The notes under the pieces are model-generated. The model was given only the letters and a program-made list of their open reading frames with translations. It did no database searches and had not been told where the DNA came from. Position numbers and translations under genes: made by a program. Positions 26,091 to 37,562 of a DNA stretch of 64,000 nucleotides are shown here, one piece after another. How positions within the stretch are numbered: position 1 is the stretch's first letter; each line of letters opens with the position of its first letter. Source of the stretch: Certhia americana (taxonomy: Eukaryota; Chordata; Aves; Passeriformes; Certhiidae); assembly GCA_018697195.1 (NCBI GenBank), contig CM031870.1:11180849-11244848 (forward strand), written 5' to 3'.

Positions 26091-29000
26091 TCAGATGAGC
26101 CACCCTGTGCTCACAGAGCAGCCTAATCCAAGAAAGGAAAAAAGACAGAGGTTTTTGTTGTCTTCACAGAGAATGCCTCACATCAAATGCTGATGCAGAT
26201 ATGTTTGCAAGTATCAGTCTATAAAAGCTTTTAGCTGACAATTGGTACAACAGGGCTGGAGTGCTGGGTTCTCCTGTGGCTACCTGGGCCCCAGGGAGCA
26301 GGCTGGCACTCTGGCCCTGCTGACAGGGAGTGCCAAATGCCATGCTGCTGCAGCAGGCCATGGTTACCCATGTTTTATTTGTGGGTTTGAGATGCTGCTT
26401 GGCCCCAGGACATGGAGCAGTGCTTCCCTGGCAAAGGGTAGAGGCCAATATTTGATCCAGTGACACCATGTGTCCCTGAGCTGTGGTTCTCTCTCAGATA
26501 CTCCCTGTACTTCTAGTACCTCCCTGATCAGCTTTAGCCAGGCCTGCCATCTGTGTAGAGAAGAGAGACCTTGTTATATCCTGTCAAAGCAGAGACAGGA
26601 CAGTTTATCTTTGTCAGGAGCAGCAAGCTCCCAATCAATACCCAGGCAGCTTTTCCCCAAACACTGACTCAAACACTGTACAGGAGTGTGGGAGGAGGCA
26701 GGGGGATGGCAGGACCACAGAGAGGGACAGACTTGGAGGGGAAGCACTGGGAACACAAGCAGGTCCCTGGGGGAAGTAGGGGGTGGACAGGGCGCTGCAG
26801 GGGTGGAATGAACTGGAACACAAAGCAAATGCACATGTGAAAAGTTTTTGTAATAGAGACACACAAGGGATTTATGATGTAAAAAAAAAAAAAAGTTTAG
26901 GAAGCCAGACTTCATTTTCTGCTGTTCACAAGAAAAATTCATTTATAATAAGGTCTCCTTGTTAATAGTCTTCTCAGATACCAGACATTTTCAAAGAACT
27001 AATGGTCTCTTCATCTACTGCAGATGATTCTTTTTTATGCAGCTGATTGTTAATTCCTACAACTCTTGTAATTCCAGATTCTGAATTAATCTCCAGTCAC
27101 TTTCAGGACATAACTATCCTATTACTCCTTGAAGTCACTTTTTAAATTCACCTTGTCTTATTCAAGAAGCACACTGAAATCCTGATGGACGTTTTTGTTG
27201 CTCCTTAGTTGAAGTACTTTAATGCACTTGATTTGCTTTATCTCCCTAATTTCTGTGAGAGCTGTTTTGCAGTGATCTAGAATCCAGCACATTCTACTCC
27301 TTGAACTCTCCACTAACTGCTCTGATGCTATGTCTGCTGTCAGACTATACATAAAAAGCTAACGATCGCCTCAGTGCACACCAGTCATGTCATGGACAAT
27401 ATTTGCCACCCCACTTTTCTCATGGTCATCATCCAAGCTACTGGTTCGATCTGGCTGCCTTTAAAGGCTGGAAACCACACAATGATCAAGCCAAAGTGAA
27501 AGTATTCAATGATTACTTTTTTTCCTCATCGATTACCAGCAGTGAGATTTGCAAAAGTATTTGCATCACACCATAGATGGCTGATTTTCAGCAGAAAATG
27601 TAACTGTAATAACCATAAAGGATCGTGCTCCATACTGACACTTCTTTATAATATTTATTATGTATATAATTACAAACAGTGGTATATATTAAAAAATAAT
27701 AAGAGGATATACACTGTTTCTCTAAAAGTTAAAATTTCTCATCTTCCCAGACTTTCTGCAGTACTTTATGAAACAGAATGACAGAGTCAGGATTTACTAG
27801 AATAGGGGAGAAAGCTAGCTGCAGATTAATATAATCAATACTGAAAACATTATCTGGAGATATTTTAGGGTAAAACCAAATGCTTGACTGTTGCAGTTGA
27901 AAGATCAGGCAGGTAGCTGCACCCATATTTTACTGCTGACTTTCAGCACAGTTAGGACTCCAGCCAAACTCAGAAACACACCTACTTCAATTTTAGGAGC
28001 AGTCTCTGTAACAGCTATGCACTGAATTTTGCTATACAGTAGGGGAAAGCTGATTTTCTCCTGCAACCATGTTCCTGCGCCTGCAAGGCAGAGCAAGACA
28101 AAAGAGGACTCTGCCTCCTCTACACTCCCAACCCTGATTTCCATCTGAGTCGGGTCCCATGGAAGCTCTCCATGGTTCCAAAGCTGAGACAGAAGAGATG
28201 ACGAGCTGCTGCTCTCACATTTGTCACACCAAGGTGTGTTGTGAGAGCTTCACATGGGCTTGCAAAAAACAGAATTATGGATGAAGAATCCATTTCAAAC
28301 TACACTCCCTGTTTTTGGAATCTAAACGTGACATACTCTCCATAGAAGGCAATTTAACAGCCTTGCATTTGTACAGGTGGCTTATAAAACAAATATGTCT
28401 CTCCTCCAGCAAGTGGCTGTTAAAGAGCAGGTAATACACAAACACATGATCAAGTCTAGTGCCTGAAAATGTGGGGCAATTAAGATATTTTATTGCAAGC
28501 CCTTCTTAGCTCAACACCAGCATAGTTACAAAATTATAATCTGAAGTTCCCTAAAGCGAAAAACAACATTAGAGCTCTGTTCACCTGAATAAAAGTGTGT
28601 CTTCACTGATTCCTTTCAATGGTCTGAAAAATAAACTGACTAAACCCAAAGTTTTCATAAAGTAACAATAACCAGCTCGAATATTTCAATTTGCACTGAA
28701 TGGCTAATGCAGCACAGGGCAGTCTTCAGATAAGTAAATGTAAAACTATTATCACAAGAACACGGTATATAGGAATAGGCAGGAGAAAAAGGCTATGTGA
28801 CTGTCTATTCTGCTCTCTCAAGTTATTTCTTGCCTTTCATCTAACTGAAGGTTCATGCAGGAAAAGCTGAAGGGGTAAGGGCAAGGATGAGTCAATGCAG
28901 TTTGGTAAGAAACATTCATATTGATTTCAGTTGCTACGTGGGAGAGGAAAAAAATTATTCCTGTTTTCGTTTTAAAACCTTAAGCTAAAACAGTTTCATT

Positions 29001-29190
29001 TACTTAACAACAAAACTAATCACAGCAGAAAGATTAATCTTTTGTTGAAGTACTTTGCAATATAAAGAGAGTTTTGGCAAGCTTCTGAGTAATTACATGA
29101 CATTTCTGCTTTTTTCCTCTTCTCTCTATTGTCATATACAGATATCCATATAGGAAAAAGTTCCTGTATTTTGACAAAGGCTTAAATATG
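26091..29190. other. Unique-looking non-coding sequence
   Basis: No supported gene. A run of 14 A lies at 26881-26894. Overlapping frames of 65-122 codons on both strands at 26164-26942 lie in a GC-richer patch and shadow one another. I see no domain or splice structure in them. Confidence 0.5.
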
Positions 29191-29553
29191 TGTCGCTGTT
29201 GCTTATGAACAGAAACACACAGAGTCCAATTGCAGTTCATCAGAAGGCAAAAAAGAGAGTTTTTATTAACAAATGGAACAACTTATATAAGTACTTTGTT
29301 AAGTAAAAAGTGATTGGTGAATAGGAACACCACCTTCCCTTTTGCCATTGGCTAAGTAAGAGAAACAATGTATTCTATGTTATGAAAAACAGGGATGAAA
29401 AGCACCACCTGTTGTTTTGAGAAAGAATATTGTTTGGAGAATTTGTTTACAGGAATTCTCTTGGGAAAGTGAGAAGCTTTCCCTTGGGAAAGAAAAGTTC
29501 CTGACAGGCCTTCAGCGATGAAGTTTCAGAGACAAAGAATTGTCAGCCCCACA
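29191..29553 (-). mobile_element. Short solo LTR, minus orientation (perfect 6-bp TSD)
   Basis: A 363-bp LTR. On the plus strand it begins TGTCGCTGTTGC and ends GTCAGCCCCACA, so both ends obey TG...CA. A perfect AATATG duplication flanks it at 29185-29190 and 29554-29559. On the minus strand a TATA box (TATATAAG, near 29283-29290) is followed by AATAAA within GTTAATAAAAAC (complement of about 29261-29270). It is shorter than and unrelated to the other LTRs in the window. No internal viral sequence is present. Confidence 0.87.
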
Positions 29554-30615
29554 AATATGGATGAAAAGGTGATGGCAAAATCTATGTCATGATAGACGAC
29601 TAAACACACCAGCGACTCTCAGAATTGCAAAGTTGGTTCCATTCTTGCAAATACTCCAGCATTTTATATTCAGTCATGGGGTTTGAGATCATGTTCCCTT
29701 CAAGCATCTTGGACCTTACAAGGTTACAGGGGCCTTCCCATCCTGAAATCCAAATACAGACTGACCCAGTGTCTGATGCTGCTCATCTGACTCAAATAGC
29801 ACAACAGCTTCAGGGTCTGCATAATTCGAATATTTCTTGATTTTTTAAATTAACAGTTGACATGATTTTACTCCTGATACCAATCAAGTCTCTCAATGTG
29901 AAAACAAAATGATTCCACAAAATCACAGCCTGTTAAGCTTGACCATCAGTCTTTGCTGAGGAGAAGCTCAAGGAGAAGACGTGGGGTACACTTGCAAGTC
30001 AAATGAGCCTGACACTATAAAAGCCTTTAAACAAATATATTAAAACCTGCAAAAGTAATTTCAAAGACAGAGGAATTAGACAGTAGAGGTTATCAGGTAT
30101 ATTCCAATGCAAAGTACCACCAGCATAGTCAACACCATACTGAAAACCCCAGAAAAAAAAGAAACTCCCTAACTAAGCAGATAAAAATCACAAAAAATGT
30201 CTTTAAACATAACAACCTTGAGAGCATGCTAAAATATTCTGTTTCCTTGGTTGGAAAGGCGATGATAACACTGAAAAATTTGTGAATTTAAAGCTGTCTG
30301 TGCTTTCAGGGTTGGAATGGCACAGCCCCAGAGCACAGCCTCTGCTGCTCAGAGCCTAGGCAGAAGATGTCTTCTTTTTAGCTTTATAAATCAATCTAGT
30401 TGAGGTTTTTCTGCTTTAACACAATGTTCTAACCTTGGAGAGGGAATTTTGTATTTGGGTGAGAGATGGACTGTTACAGATTTGCTGAACATTCTGCATA
30501 GCAAAAGAGGAGACCTGGCTGCTTTTGGAGGGTTCTCCCTGAACAGGTTTCTGTTCAAATAAATGGCAAAGCAAGCAAAGGGACTGACAGAACAGGCAGA
30601 CACCTTGAGCTGTGA

Positions 30616-30643
30616 GAGCAGAGCAGAGCAGAGCAGAGCAGAG
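30616..30643. repeat. (GAGCA)n microsatellite, 5.6 copies
   Basis: Five exact GAGCA units and a partial sixth run from 30616 to 30643. They create a spurious Ser/Arg or Leu/Cys-rich segment in the small reading frames over it. Confidence 0.92.
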
Positions 30644-32602
30644 GGCTTTGTTCTGCAATTGCTTCAGCAACCCTCTGCAGATCATCCTCAACTTCTATTT
30701 TCATTTGCAATGGCTGCAAAGCAGCTGATACACCACAAAGCTGCTCTGTAGCAGCCCAACCCTTGCAAAGTGTCCTGCAATATATTTTTTAAATATACAT
30801 TTGTGCCTTATGGCTTTCCTAATGTTTTTTCCTATACTGCATGAAAAATGGCAAATATTAAAAAAATATGCAAATAGCATGTGAAGATAGGGATTTGGTA
30901 AACATCTACAGTTTGTCCAAGAAAGGTGTTCAGTTATAGAAGACTTTAGCTACAGTCATGCTTTATCACAGTCAATATATACACCAAGAACCATGAAAGA
31001 GAATACTCCATCATTCCCAACTAATCCAGCTGTTTTTGTGCATGGCACAGTTGTGTAATGTGACGCACATAAAGTTATCCTGGAGCAGTAATAGATAGAA
31101 TTTTACCCCATCCAGAACCAAAGTTATAGCCCAACTGGCCTTCATCATGTTTGCTTGCATATTTATGCACAAAAAAAATTTCTTTTAATTTAAAGTTCAA
31201 GGAGGAAGTATTGGAAGGAAGAAAGCAGCAAACAACAAAGTAATGTCAGACTTAGGTCAAGAAAACCAGGCAGCAGGTTCATAACCAGTGTTCAGAGCAA
31301 GAATAGATAAATGGCCAGGCTGCAGTTCATACTTTCATTGTAAGAAATGGATTTGCAGTTTCGGGGGGTAAAATTGAGGTCAAGGCGCCTTTGAATTAGC
31401 AAAAACATTGCCCTTGCTTATGAGCAGGAAAGAGATTGGTGAAAATGTTTCACCCTCAGAGCAGAATTATACAAGCTCAGGAGAATGCTTTAAGACCCAG
31501 GTCTTGTGGATATTAGCAGAGTCAGATATACAGAAAACACTGTGGAGGATTAAAAAGTATGAAAGGCACAAAGATTATGTAGACTTGAACTGTGATTGAG
31601 ATTGAAGTGCATTCAGGAAAGCAAAAAAGACTAGCGAACAAGAAATGCTTTGCTCACTTATGATAAAATATCTAGTTAATACCAAAGAAAACCTTCAAAT
31701 AGACTTGTCTAGTTCTTTAGAAAGTCACTATAAAATAATGCTGCTATTCTTTGTATAAATACCTTCACAAATAAAGACTCTTTTAGAATGAAGATTGAAC
31801 TTGGTAAGTAAGCAGCTTAAGCAGTAAGGAAAAGCATATTAAAATTATTTCTTAAGTTGCAGAAATGTTGAATAATGGCCCATGGCTGTGTTCTGTAATG
31901 ACTATAGACCATGCACTGTTCCCACAGTAATGTAGCTTCCACGTTTTACATAGGAGACACACCTAAAGGTTAATTTGATCCACAGTGGCAATACAAACCA
32001 GGTAATTAGCACAAGTGCACCAGCTGCTTACTCTTTAGGCCGTTCAGGTTTGCTCTTTTCTTGAGAAGCAGGAAATTCACCAGCTAACCTACTCTTTGTA
32101 CTACCTTTCACAATTTTAGTGTAAAAAGGTAACTCAGATTTAGTGGGTTAAATTACTTTGACTAACCAAAATAAGTAATGAAAAGTGTGAAATACTTTCA
32201 TCTTAATTGCTCATTTTTCATTTGATCAGGCTTGCTGTTTTTCAGAGGAGGATATCAGCAGACACTGTAAACTCTAGAATTGCTTGGTTTTGTTTATGGG
32301 TGTTCTCGCCAGAATTATAAGACTCAAGTGAACTATGATAAGAAATAAAAACACATTCTTGCAATAAGAAGCATTATAGACACTAAGACAAAGCTCAGCA
32401 CTTCTCCATCTGTTCCCAATTCAAAATGTGATCCTCATCAATTTTGAATGTGAGACTAATTTTGTTGAATCAGGCATTCTCATACTCCTGGGTGAGGATT
32501 TTGTTTTCTCTTTTCAGCTGCAGAACTCAGGAATGTAATCTGCAGAACTGTTCTAGGTAAGGTCTCCAAAGCAGTGCTGGTGGAATACAGCACTCAGAGC
32601 CA

Positions 32603-32635
32603 GGAATGCTCTGGCCATTATTCCCAGAGCATTCC
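32603..32635. other. Perfect 12-bp inverted repeat (hairpin-capable)
   Basis: GGAATGCTCTGG at 32603-32614 is matched by its exact complement CCAGAGCATTCC at 32624-32635, with a 9-base loop. No T run follows and no gene is near, so I do not call it a terminator or RNA gene. Confidence 0.75.
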
Positions 32636-33635
32636 CTCAAAGCTCTGGGCACTAGAGCTGCAAGGGGAGAAGTGCAGGAGGTGAGGCAAGCACTAAAGTC
32701 CTACAATTGCCAAACCTTTGCTCATCAAACCTGCTCCACAGATCAGCCTCCTGCCACCACCACCTCATTGTCTGTGCCTCCTCATTTGCAAACCTCATTA
32801 GCTACTCATTAGGAGCACTACAGATGTGATACGCAGACTTGCTCTGGGAGAGGGAATTGGGGAATCTAAGAAACCTAAATGATTGTTCAGAGAATGACCT
32901 GATCTTTATGTGAACAATAATAAATCACTACTTTTGGCAAACATGAAGCGAGGAAAAATATACACCCTTTTAGGGCCTAAAGGCTTAAAACAAAAGGAAT
33001 TGCTGTCTGTGTCAATTCCCAATTTACACTTGGAGTTGCAGTAATAACAGAAAGGAGTTATAGCCTTTACTTTAGCACCTTTAGGAAGGACTGAGTTTAT
33101 TTTAAGGCAGTCAGTGTCTTTTTATAATAATGAACAGGACTTTTCCGTCTACTCTGCTGTTAGAACCAGCAGCTCCTAAATAATTCTGTCAGTTTCTCCT
33201 CTGTTTAAAAATAAATAAATAAATAAAAATCTGTTATTTATTTTAACAAATACCAGTTATCTCATCTTATTTCATACCTAGTTCACTCTAAAATCAGGTA
33301 TTTGGAACAGACACTTCTCAGAAAATCTCATAGCAGAATTTTGTCTTGACTCTATGGCAGCACCTGCAGCACAGCTTCATCACAGCCCTTATCTGGGAGC
33401 AAAATGCCTTTTGAGGACCAAATACCTGGAAACTGGCAGTTAAAAAGATGAAAATGTTGTGACCTATACTTCTTCAAGGAAACTCAAGCTCCTCTGTAAG
33501 TACTTCCATGTTGGAAATGAAGAAGCTAGACCCCCCCTCTGAGTCTCTTAGAAGGAGAAATAATTGTAGAATTTGAGTTAAGGCCTTTAGATAAATTAAG
33601 GTATTTTTAAACCACATAAATAAGTGCTAGTTTTG

Positions 33636-34263
33636 TGTCAGAGTCTGGAAATATGAGGAAACATTTCTTTGCATGTTTGAGAGATTTTAGAATCTCTGAC
33701 AAACAGTTTTTAACCTTTGTTCATGGAAAAAGGGCTTTTAGGCTCTGAAACAAAGCAGAGTTTTTAAGAGTGTGTATTAAATAGTAGTTGGGTTTCTTTT
33801 CTTTTGGGTTTCTTCCTTCTTCTTCCTTGCCTCCATCTTCTGCTGTGAGGTGGTACATTACAGTTGGCTTAGAATACAGTCTAACCTTCTAACATAGATA
33901 ATAGTTATTGGAGAAATATTATAAATATTGATTACGTGGATTGTAGTGTAAATATCTATGCCACCCTGAGGGTGGGAGCATTAGGCAGTTAGGAGTTGGA
34001 GCATTTTGCATTTTGTATTTAGTATTGGGGCTTTGGAGGTTCATGCCTTGAACTGACCTGTAAGGAAGAACTCTGCAGGTCAGGAACAGAATGTAATGAT
34101 AAGAAATAATAAACAGAAAGAAGAGAAAACACAAGAAGAAAAGCCTCACAACCAGTTCTTTCAAGAGCTCTGGCTGGGGAAAACAAAATTGTACATTCTT
34201 GGGTACAGAAAAACAGCCGAACAACAGAGACAAACACAAAAATTATTTTTTATAATTCCGAGA
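33636..34263 (+). mobile_element. Solo LTR, family A, plus orientation
   Basis: A 628-bp LTR that begins TGTCAGAGTCTGG and ends ATTCCGAGA. A perfect 6-bp duplication GTTTTG lies at 33630-33635 and 34264-34269. It aligns with the reverse complement of the 9473-10148 copy through the first 150 bases, then lacks about 45 bases that the other copy has after AAATAGTAG (near 33783). It contains TATTATAAATATTG (TATA-like, near 33920) and AATAAA at 34108-34113. The terminal dinucleotide is GA. Minus-strand frames at 33919-34239 lie inside it and are not genes. Confidence 0.87.
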
Positions 34264-34270
34264 GTTTTGG

Positions 34271-34950
34271 TGTTAAGTAAATTAGAATTAAGCCTAAGTA
34301 AGTAAGAATATATTTCATGCTTTTTTAAGTGCCTGAGTAGAAGCAGAGTGCTCTAAGTTCCAGTTAAAAGTTCAGTGCTTCCCACAGATATAATTAAAAC
34401 ACAGTAGAATATTTTTTTGCATTTTTAGATAGAGCCAAGAACATAAACAGATAGAACATGTATGCAAATAGATAATGTGTGCAAATATGTGTATAGATGT
34501 GTAAGAACTGACACTGTATTTCACATTTTAAAGTATAAGTTTAATAGGTGCAGAAAAATTGTTTTAGAATTGTATTTTTAGCTGATTGGTCAATTTAAGG
34601 CTAAACCCCTCATTTTGAGGCCTGCACTCTCATGCCTCCTGCCTCCGTTTGCTTTTGCTTGCTTGTTTTTACCTGCACACATTCTCACATACATGCATCC
34701 ACGTGGAAGAAGAAAGAAGAAAGCAGAGAAAAGATGGAGAAGCTGCTGCTGCTGCTGCTGCTGCCCTACTCAAAACTCTACACCAGAGAAAAAACTTTGG
34801 AGCTGCTGCTGCCCTGCTCAGAACTCTGTGCCAGAGAAAGGCTTGAGAGTTGCTTTTGCTTTGCTCAGGCCTTTATACCAAGAAAGGCTGCAGGAGCCAC
34901 TGCTCCTGCTCAAGGCATGGCCAGGAAATTTTAGTACAGACTTTAGGCAT
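34271..34950 (+). mobile_element. LTR-like block with CTG repeats (ends uncertain)
   Basis: This block begins two bases after the right duplication of the family A LTR, at TGTTAAGTAAATTAG. It has a long AT-rich left part, a CCAAT-like GATTGGTCAATTTAAGGC near 34582, and a right part rich in CTG. From general memory it resembles the U3 and downstream parts of an LTR common in finches. I found no convincing duplication at either end. A 154-codon frame at 34615-35079, the longest in the window, runs through the CTG tract and gives Cys-rich repeats. It has no recognisable domain, and I regard it as a by-product of the repeat. Confidence 0.4.
34741..34895. repeat. Imperfect ~47-60 bp tandem repeat with CTG expansion
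   Basis: Three imperfect units follow each other at 34741-34800, 34801-34848 and about 34849-34895. Each starts with AG(C/T)TGCT-type triplets, then a CTACTCA/CTGCTCA/TTGCTCA motif, then a CCAGAGAAA or CCAAGAAAG motif. The first unit carries seven consecutive CTG triplets and the second three, so the units differ mainly in triplet number. Confidence 0.75.
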
Positions 34951-35102
34951 TCTGAACTCTCACCTTCAGACCAATGTATTCATGTAACAAACAACTTTAT
35001 ACCAATCAACTACTGCTCTTGTCTCTCTGAAACCCAGACCCATAAAAACAGCTTGACACTTCCACCTAATGATGTGTGATGGGGTGTCCTGGCAGGTACA
35101 GG

Positions 35103-35567
35103 TGGTAGAATGCCATGACCTTCCTGGAGAAGTGTCTTTAGAAAGACACTCCCAGGTGCACAGGCACATCTGGCTTTTGCCAGAGTGATTTCAGCTCTCC
35201 TATGAATCGAGCTTCGGGTGATGCTGAAGAAGGGACAGGAGATTGTATGGGGTTCCACAGAGAGAATCTTTATTCTCCTGTCCGTGGAGGGATCCAGGGA
35301 TGGAAAACATCAGGGAAGATCTGGGGGAGCAGGGGTTATATGGGAAAAGCAGGGGGCAGGGTAGAACATCAGGATGAATTATCTGAGTGTTCAGGGGTGG
35401 AGCAATGGGGAAGGGCCAATGGGGGAATACAAATAATTTTCATAAAGAGGAGAAGCATCATAGGAGAGATTCAAACTGTCACCATAACAATGAAGGATTC
35501 TGCCTAAGGGCCCTCCCTCCAGGGGAGGGTTGTGGACTTTTCCTCAGTTGGCCCACCAGTCTCCACA
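35103..35567 (-). mobile_element. Solo LTR, family B, minus orientation
   Basis: On the minus strand the element begins TGTGGAGACTGGTGGGCCAA, close to the TGTGGAGGCCAGTTGGCCCA of the 5931 copy, so the 35567 end is well placed. CATATAACCCCTGC and GGAGAATAAAGATTC on the minus strand match the TATA-like and polyadenylation regions of family B; the signal is the complement of 35269-35274. The other end is less sure. ACAGG at 35098-35102 matches ACAGG at 35568-35572 and would put the boundary at 35103, but 35075 is also possible. Frames at 35202-35507 lie inside it. Confidence 0.75.
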
Positions 35568-37395
35568 ACAGGGATAACTATGTTAAAATTGTGATGGGAA
35601 AAAGGTAGAAATTAGGCTAAATGTAAATGACTGTCATAGCTGTGGTATAACTTTGAGTAGTGATCCTTGAACATTGGAAAAAAATTGAATTCTTAGTGGA
35701 AATATCTCAAAAATTGAGGACTCAGAGATGCTGTTATACATTACACCATTTCACCCCACCAGCATCAGTTTTATAGGCTATAAAACTTCAATGGCATTTA
35801 TCAAAGCACATTTGGAGAGAAAGGTACTTTTTGAGGCAAATTTTACACAAAAAAATATAAATACGAGCAGGTTTCCCTCTGGATACATTAAAATAACCAA
35901 TCTCCAAAGTTATTACATATGCTGCATTCTTTCTTCTGCTATTTTTACTATTCTTCATTTCCAAAATTTAATTTAATCAAAATTTTGTCTTTAATACATT
36001 TAGCCTGATAAAGCAGAGAAATGCAAAATAAATACCTAAAAGGAAGGAACTTCTGAGAGAGTTCATGGAGTTCCTGTTGCCATGGGAACTTTGTAGCTGC
36101 TCTTCCCAGGCTCTGGCCATGTCCCTGTTTCTGGACAGGCGGCATCTGCTCTGAGCTCTGGAAAAGGGAAAGTTAGCAAAGCTTTCAGAAATATTCATGG
36201 ACATGAATTCTAAAGGTTGTTGGTTAAAATGCCCCTGTGAGAGCATCAAACTCTCTCACTCAGAGTAGTGTGAACATGAAAATCTCTGCTCTCCTCCCAT
36301 GGCAACCCCATTTCTGCTTCCTTCAGTATATGACATGTCTGTATACTTCACCTTTCAGAGATTGTATCCTAATTAAGATTAAAGTTGTTATGCACTAAGG
36401 ATGATTTGTGTAAGATAAACTCTGGCTGTTCTCAGGTTTTTGTCAAGAGCTCCCAGGGAAATAAGACATAAACTAGGCAAATGAATACAGGCAACAGTCT
36501 GAACAACCAAAAGAGACCACATTGTCCCTTCCTTCCTGTCAGTGAATTCTAGAGTAGACCCTGTTACCTTCCATGAGATACTTGAAAACATCTCTTGTGT
36601 TTGTACAAGCCCAGTATCTCCTTGAGGGTGGTGGCTTGATCCTGGCTTGACCAGGGGCTTTGCCATGGGCTGTACATCCTCCCCCTCCTTCTGATCTTTC
36701 TCCAGCTGCAGTTGCCAGGGTTTTTTGTGCCCCTTCTTAACTCTTTTATGCCAGTGGAATTACCACCTTCATTTCTGGGCTCAGCCTTGGCCAGTGGCAG
36801 GTCCATCCTGGAGCTGCTGTCATTGGCTCTGTGGGACAGGAGAAGCTTCTGGCAGCTTCTCACTGAAGGCACTCCCTCACTACCAAAACCTTGTCTTGAA
36901 AGCCAAATAAATCAGGGAGTAAAGAAGTCTTCAATATATCAAAGGCTGGTCACATTGTGCAGTCTGCTTATCATGAGGTTTATTCTGGGGCTGCTTGCTC
37001 TGTTTAAATTCCACACCAAAAATCTGGCAGGACTTAGCACATGAAAAGTAGAGTCACAACATTATGTTTAGACTTCTGTTATCCAGGTGACTTTATAGGC
37101 CAAAGAAGCATTCATCTATCACTGAAAAGAACAATTTTAGAGATTTTTTTTTTTTTTTTTTATCCTTAAGAAATACTCAGAAACTTAATGGCTGCTCTGT
37201 ATGTTCATCAAATGGACTTCATGCATGGCCAGATCATAAACTTGAGAATTCCTGGAGAAAACCAAAATCACCAATATTAGAATAATTGCTGAGCACACAG
37301 GAGTAAAAGAACTATATGTGTAGTAACTAGACACAACCACAACAGAAAAAAAGTCTTTTCAGTTTTCTGTTAGTATCATCTTTTACAGAGGTTCT
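35568..37395. other. Non-coding sequence, possibly with an unidentified repeat
   Basis: No supported gene. The part from about 36600 to 36930 (CTCAGCCTTGGCCAGTGGCA, then GCAGCTTCTCACTGAAGG and an AATAAA at about 36906) has the feel of an interspersed repeat common in finches, but I cannot classify it or find its ends. A run of 18 T lies at 37144-37161. Overlapping 100-110 codon frames on both strands at 36564-37044 have no domain. Confidence 0.4.
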
Positions 37396-37562
37396 ATGTC
37401 ATAGAATTATGGAATCCCAGTGTGGTTTTTGTTGGAAGGGACGCTAAGAACATCTCATTCCACCCCCCTGCAATGGGCAGAGACACCTTCCACCAGGCCA
37501 GGTTATTCAGAGCTCAATCCAGCTTGGCCTGGAACACTTCCATGGATGTAGGCAGGTTTCCA
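37396..37562 (-). mobile_element. CR1 LINE, 5'-truncated 3' end, minus orientation
   Basis: On the plus strand the stretch opens CATAGAATTATGGAATC, the complement of the octamer repeats at the CR1 3' end. It continues with TTGTTGGAAGGGACGCTAAG, CATTCCACCCCCCTGCAATG, GGCAGAGACACCTTCCACCA and GCTTGGCCTGGAACACTTCC, all classic conserved blocks of avian CR1. Only the last 160-170 bases are present, as is usual for CR1 because reverse transcription stops early. This part holds no coding sequence. A 72-codon frame at 37422-37640 over it is not a gene. CR1 lacks target duplications, so the truncation point near 37562 is approximate. Confidence 0.93.

Larger units (their letters stand above)
29554..33635. 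other. Unique-looking non-coding sequence
   Basis: No supported gene. It has the pentamer repeat at 30616-30643, a small hairpin at 32603-32635 and an (AAAT)n run at 33207-33229, all listed separately or here. The reading frames are all below 95 codons. Confidence 0.5.

Noticed and set aside
32603..32635. Possible terminator or small RNA hairpin
   Set aside because: The stem is perfect but short, there is no T run, no flanking gene and no promoter-like sequence.
34615..35079. Longest frame in the window (154 codons), Cys-rich
   Set aside because: It crosses a CTG tandem repeat and the Cys runs come from the triplets. No domain, no splice sites, and the block looks like a retroelement.
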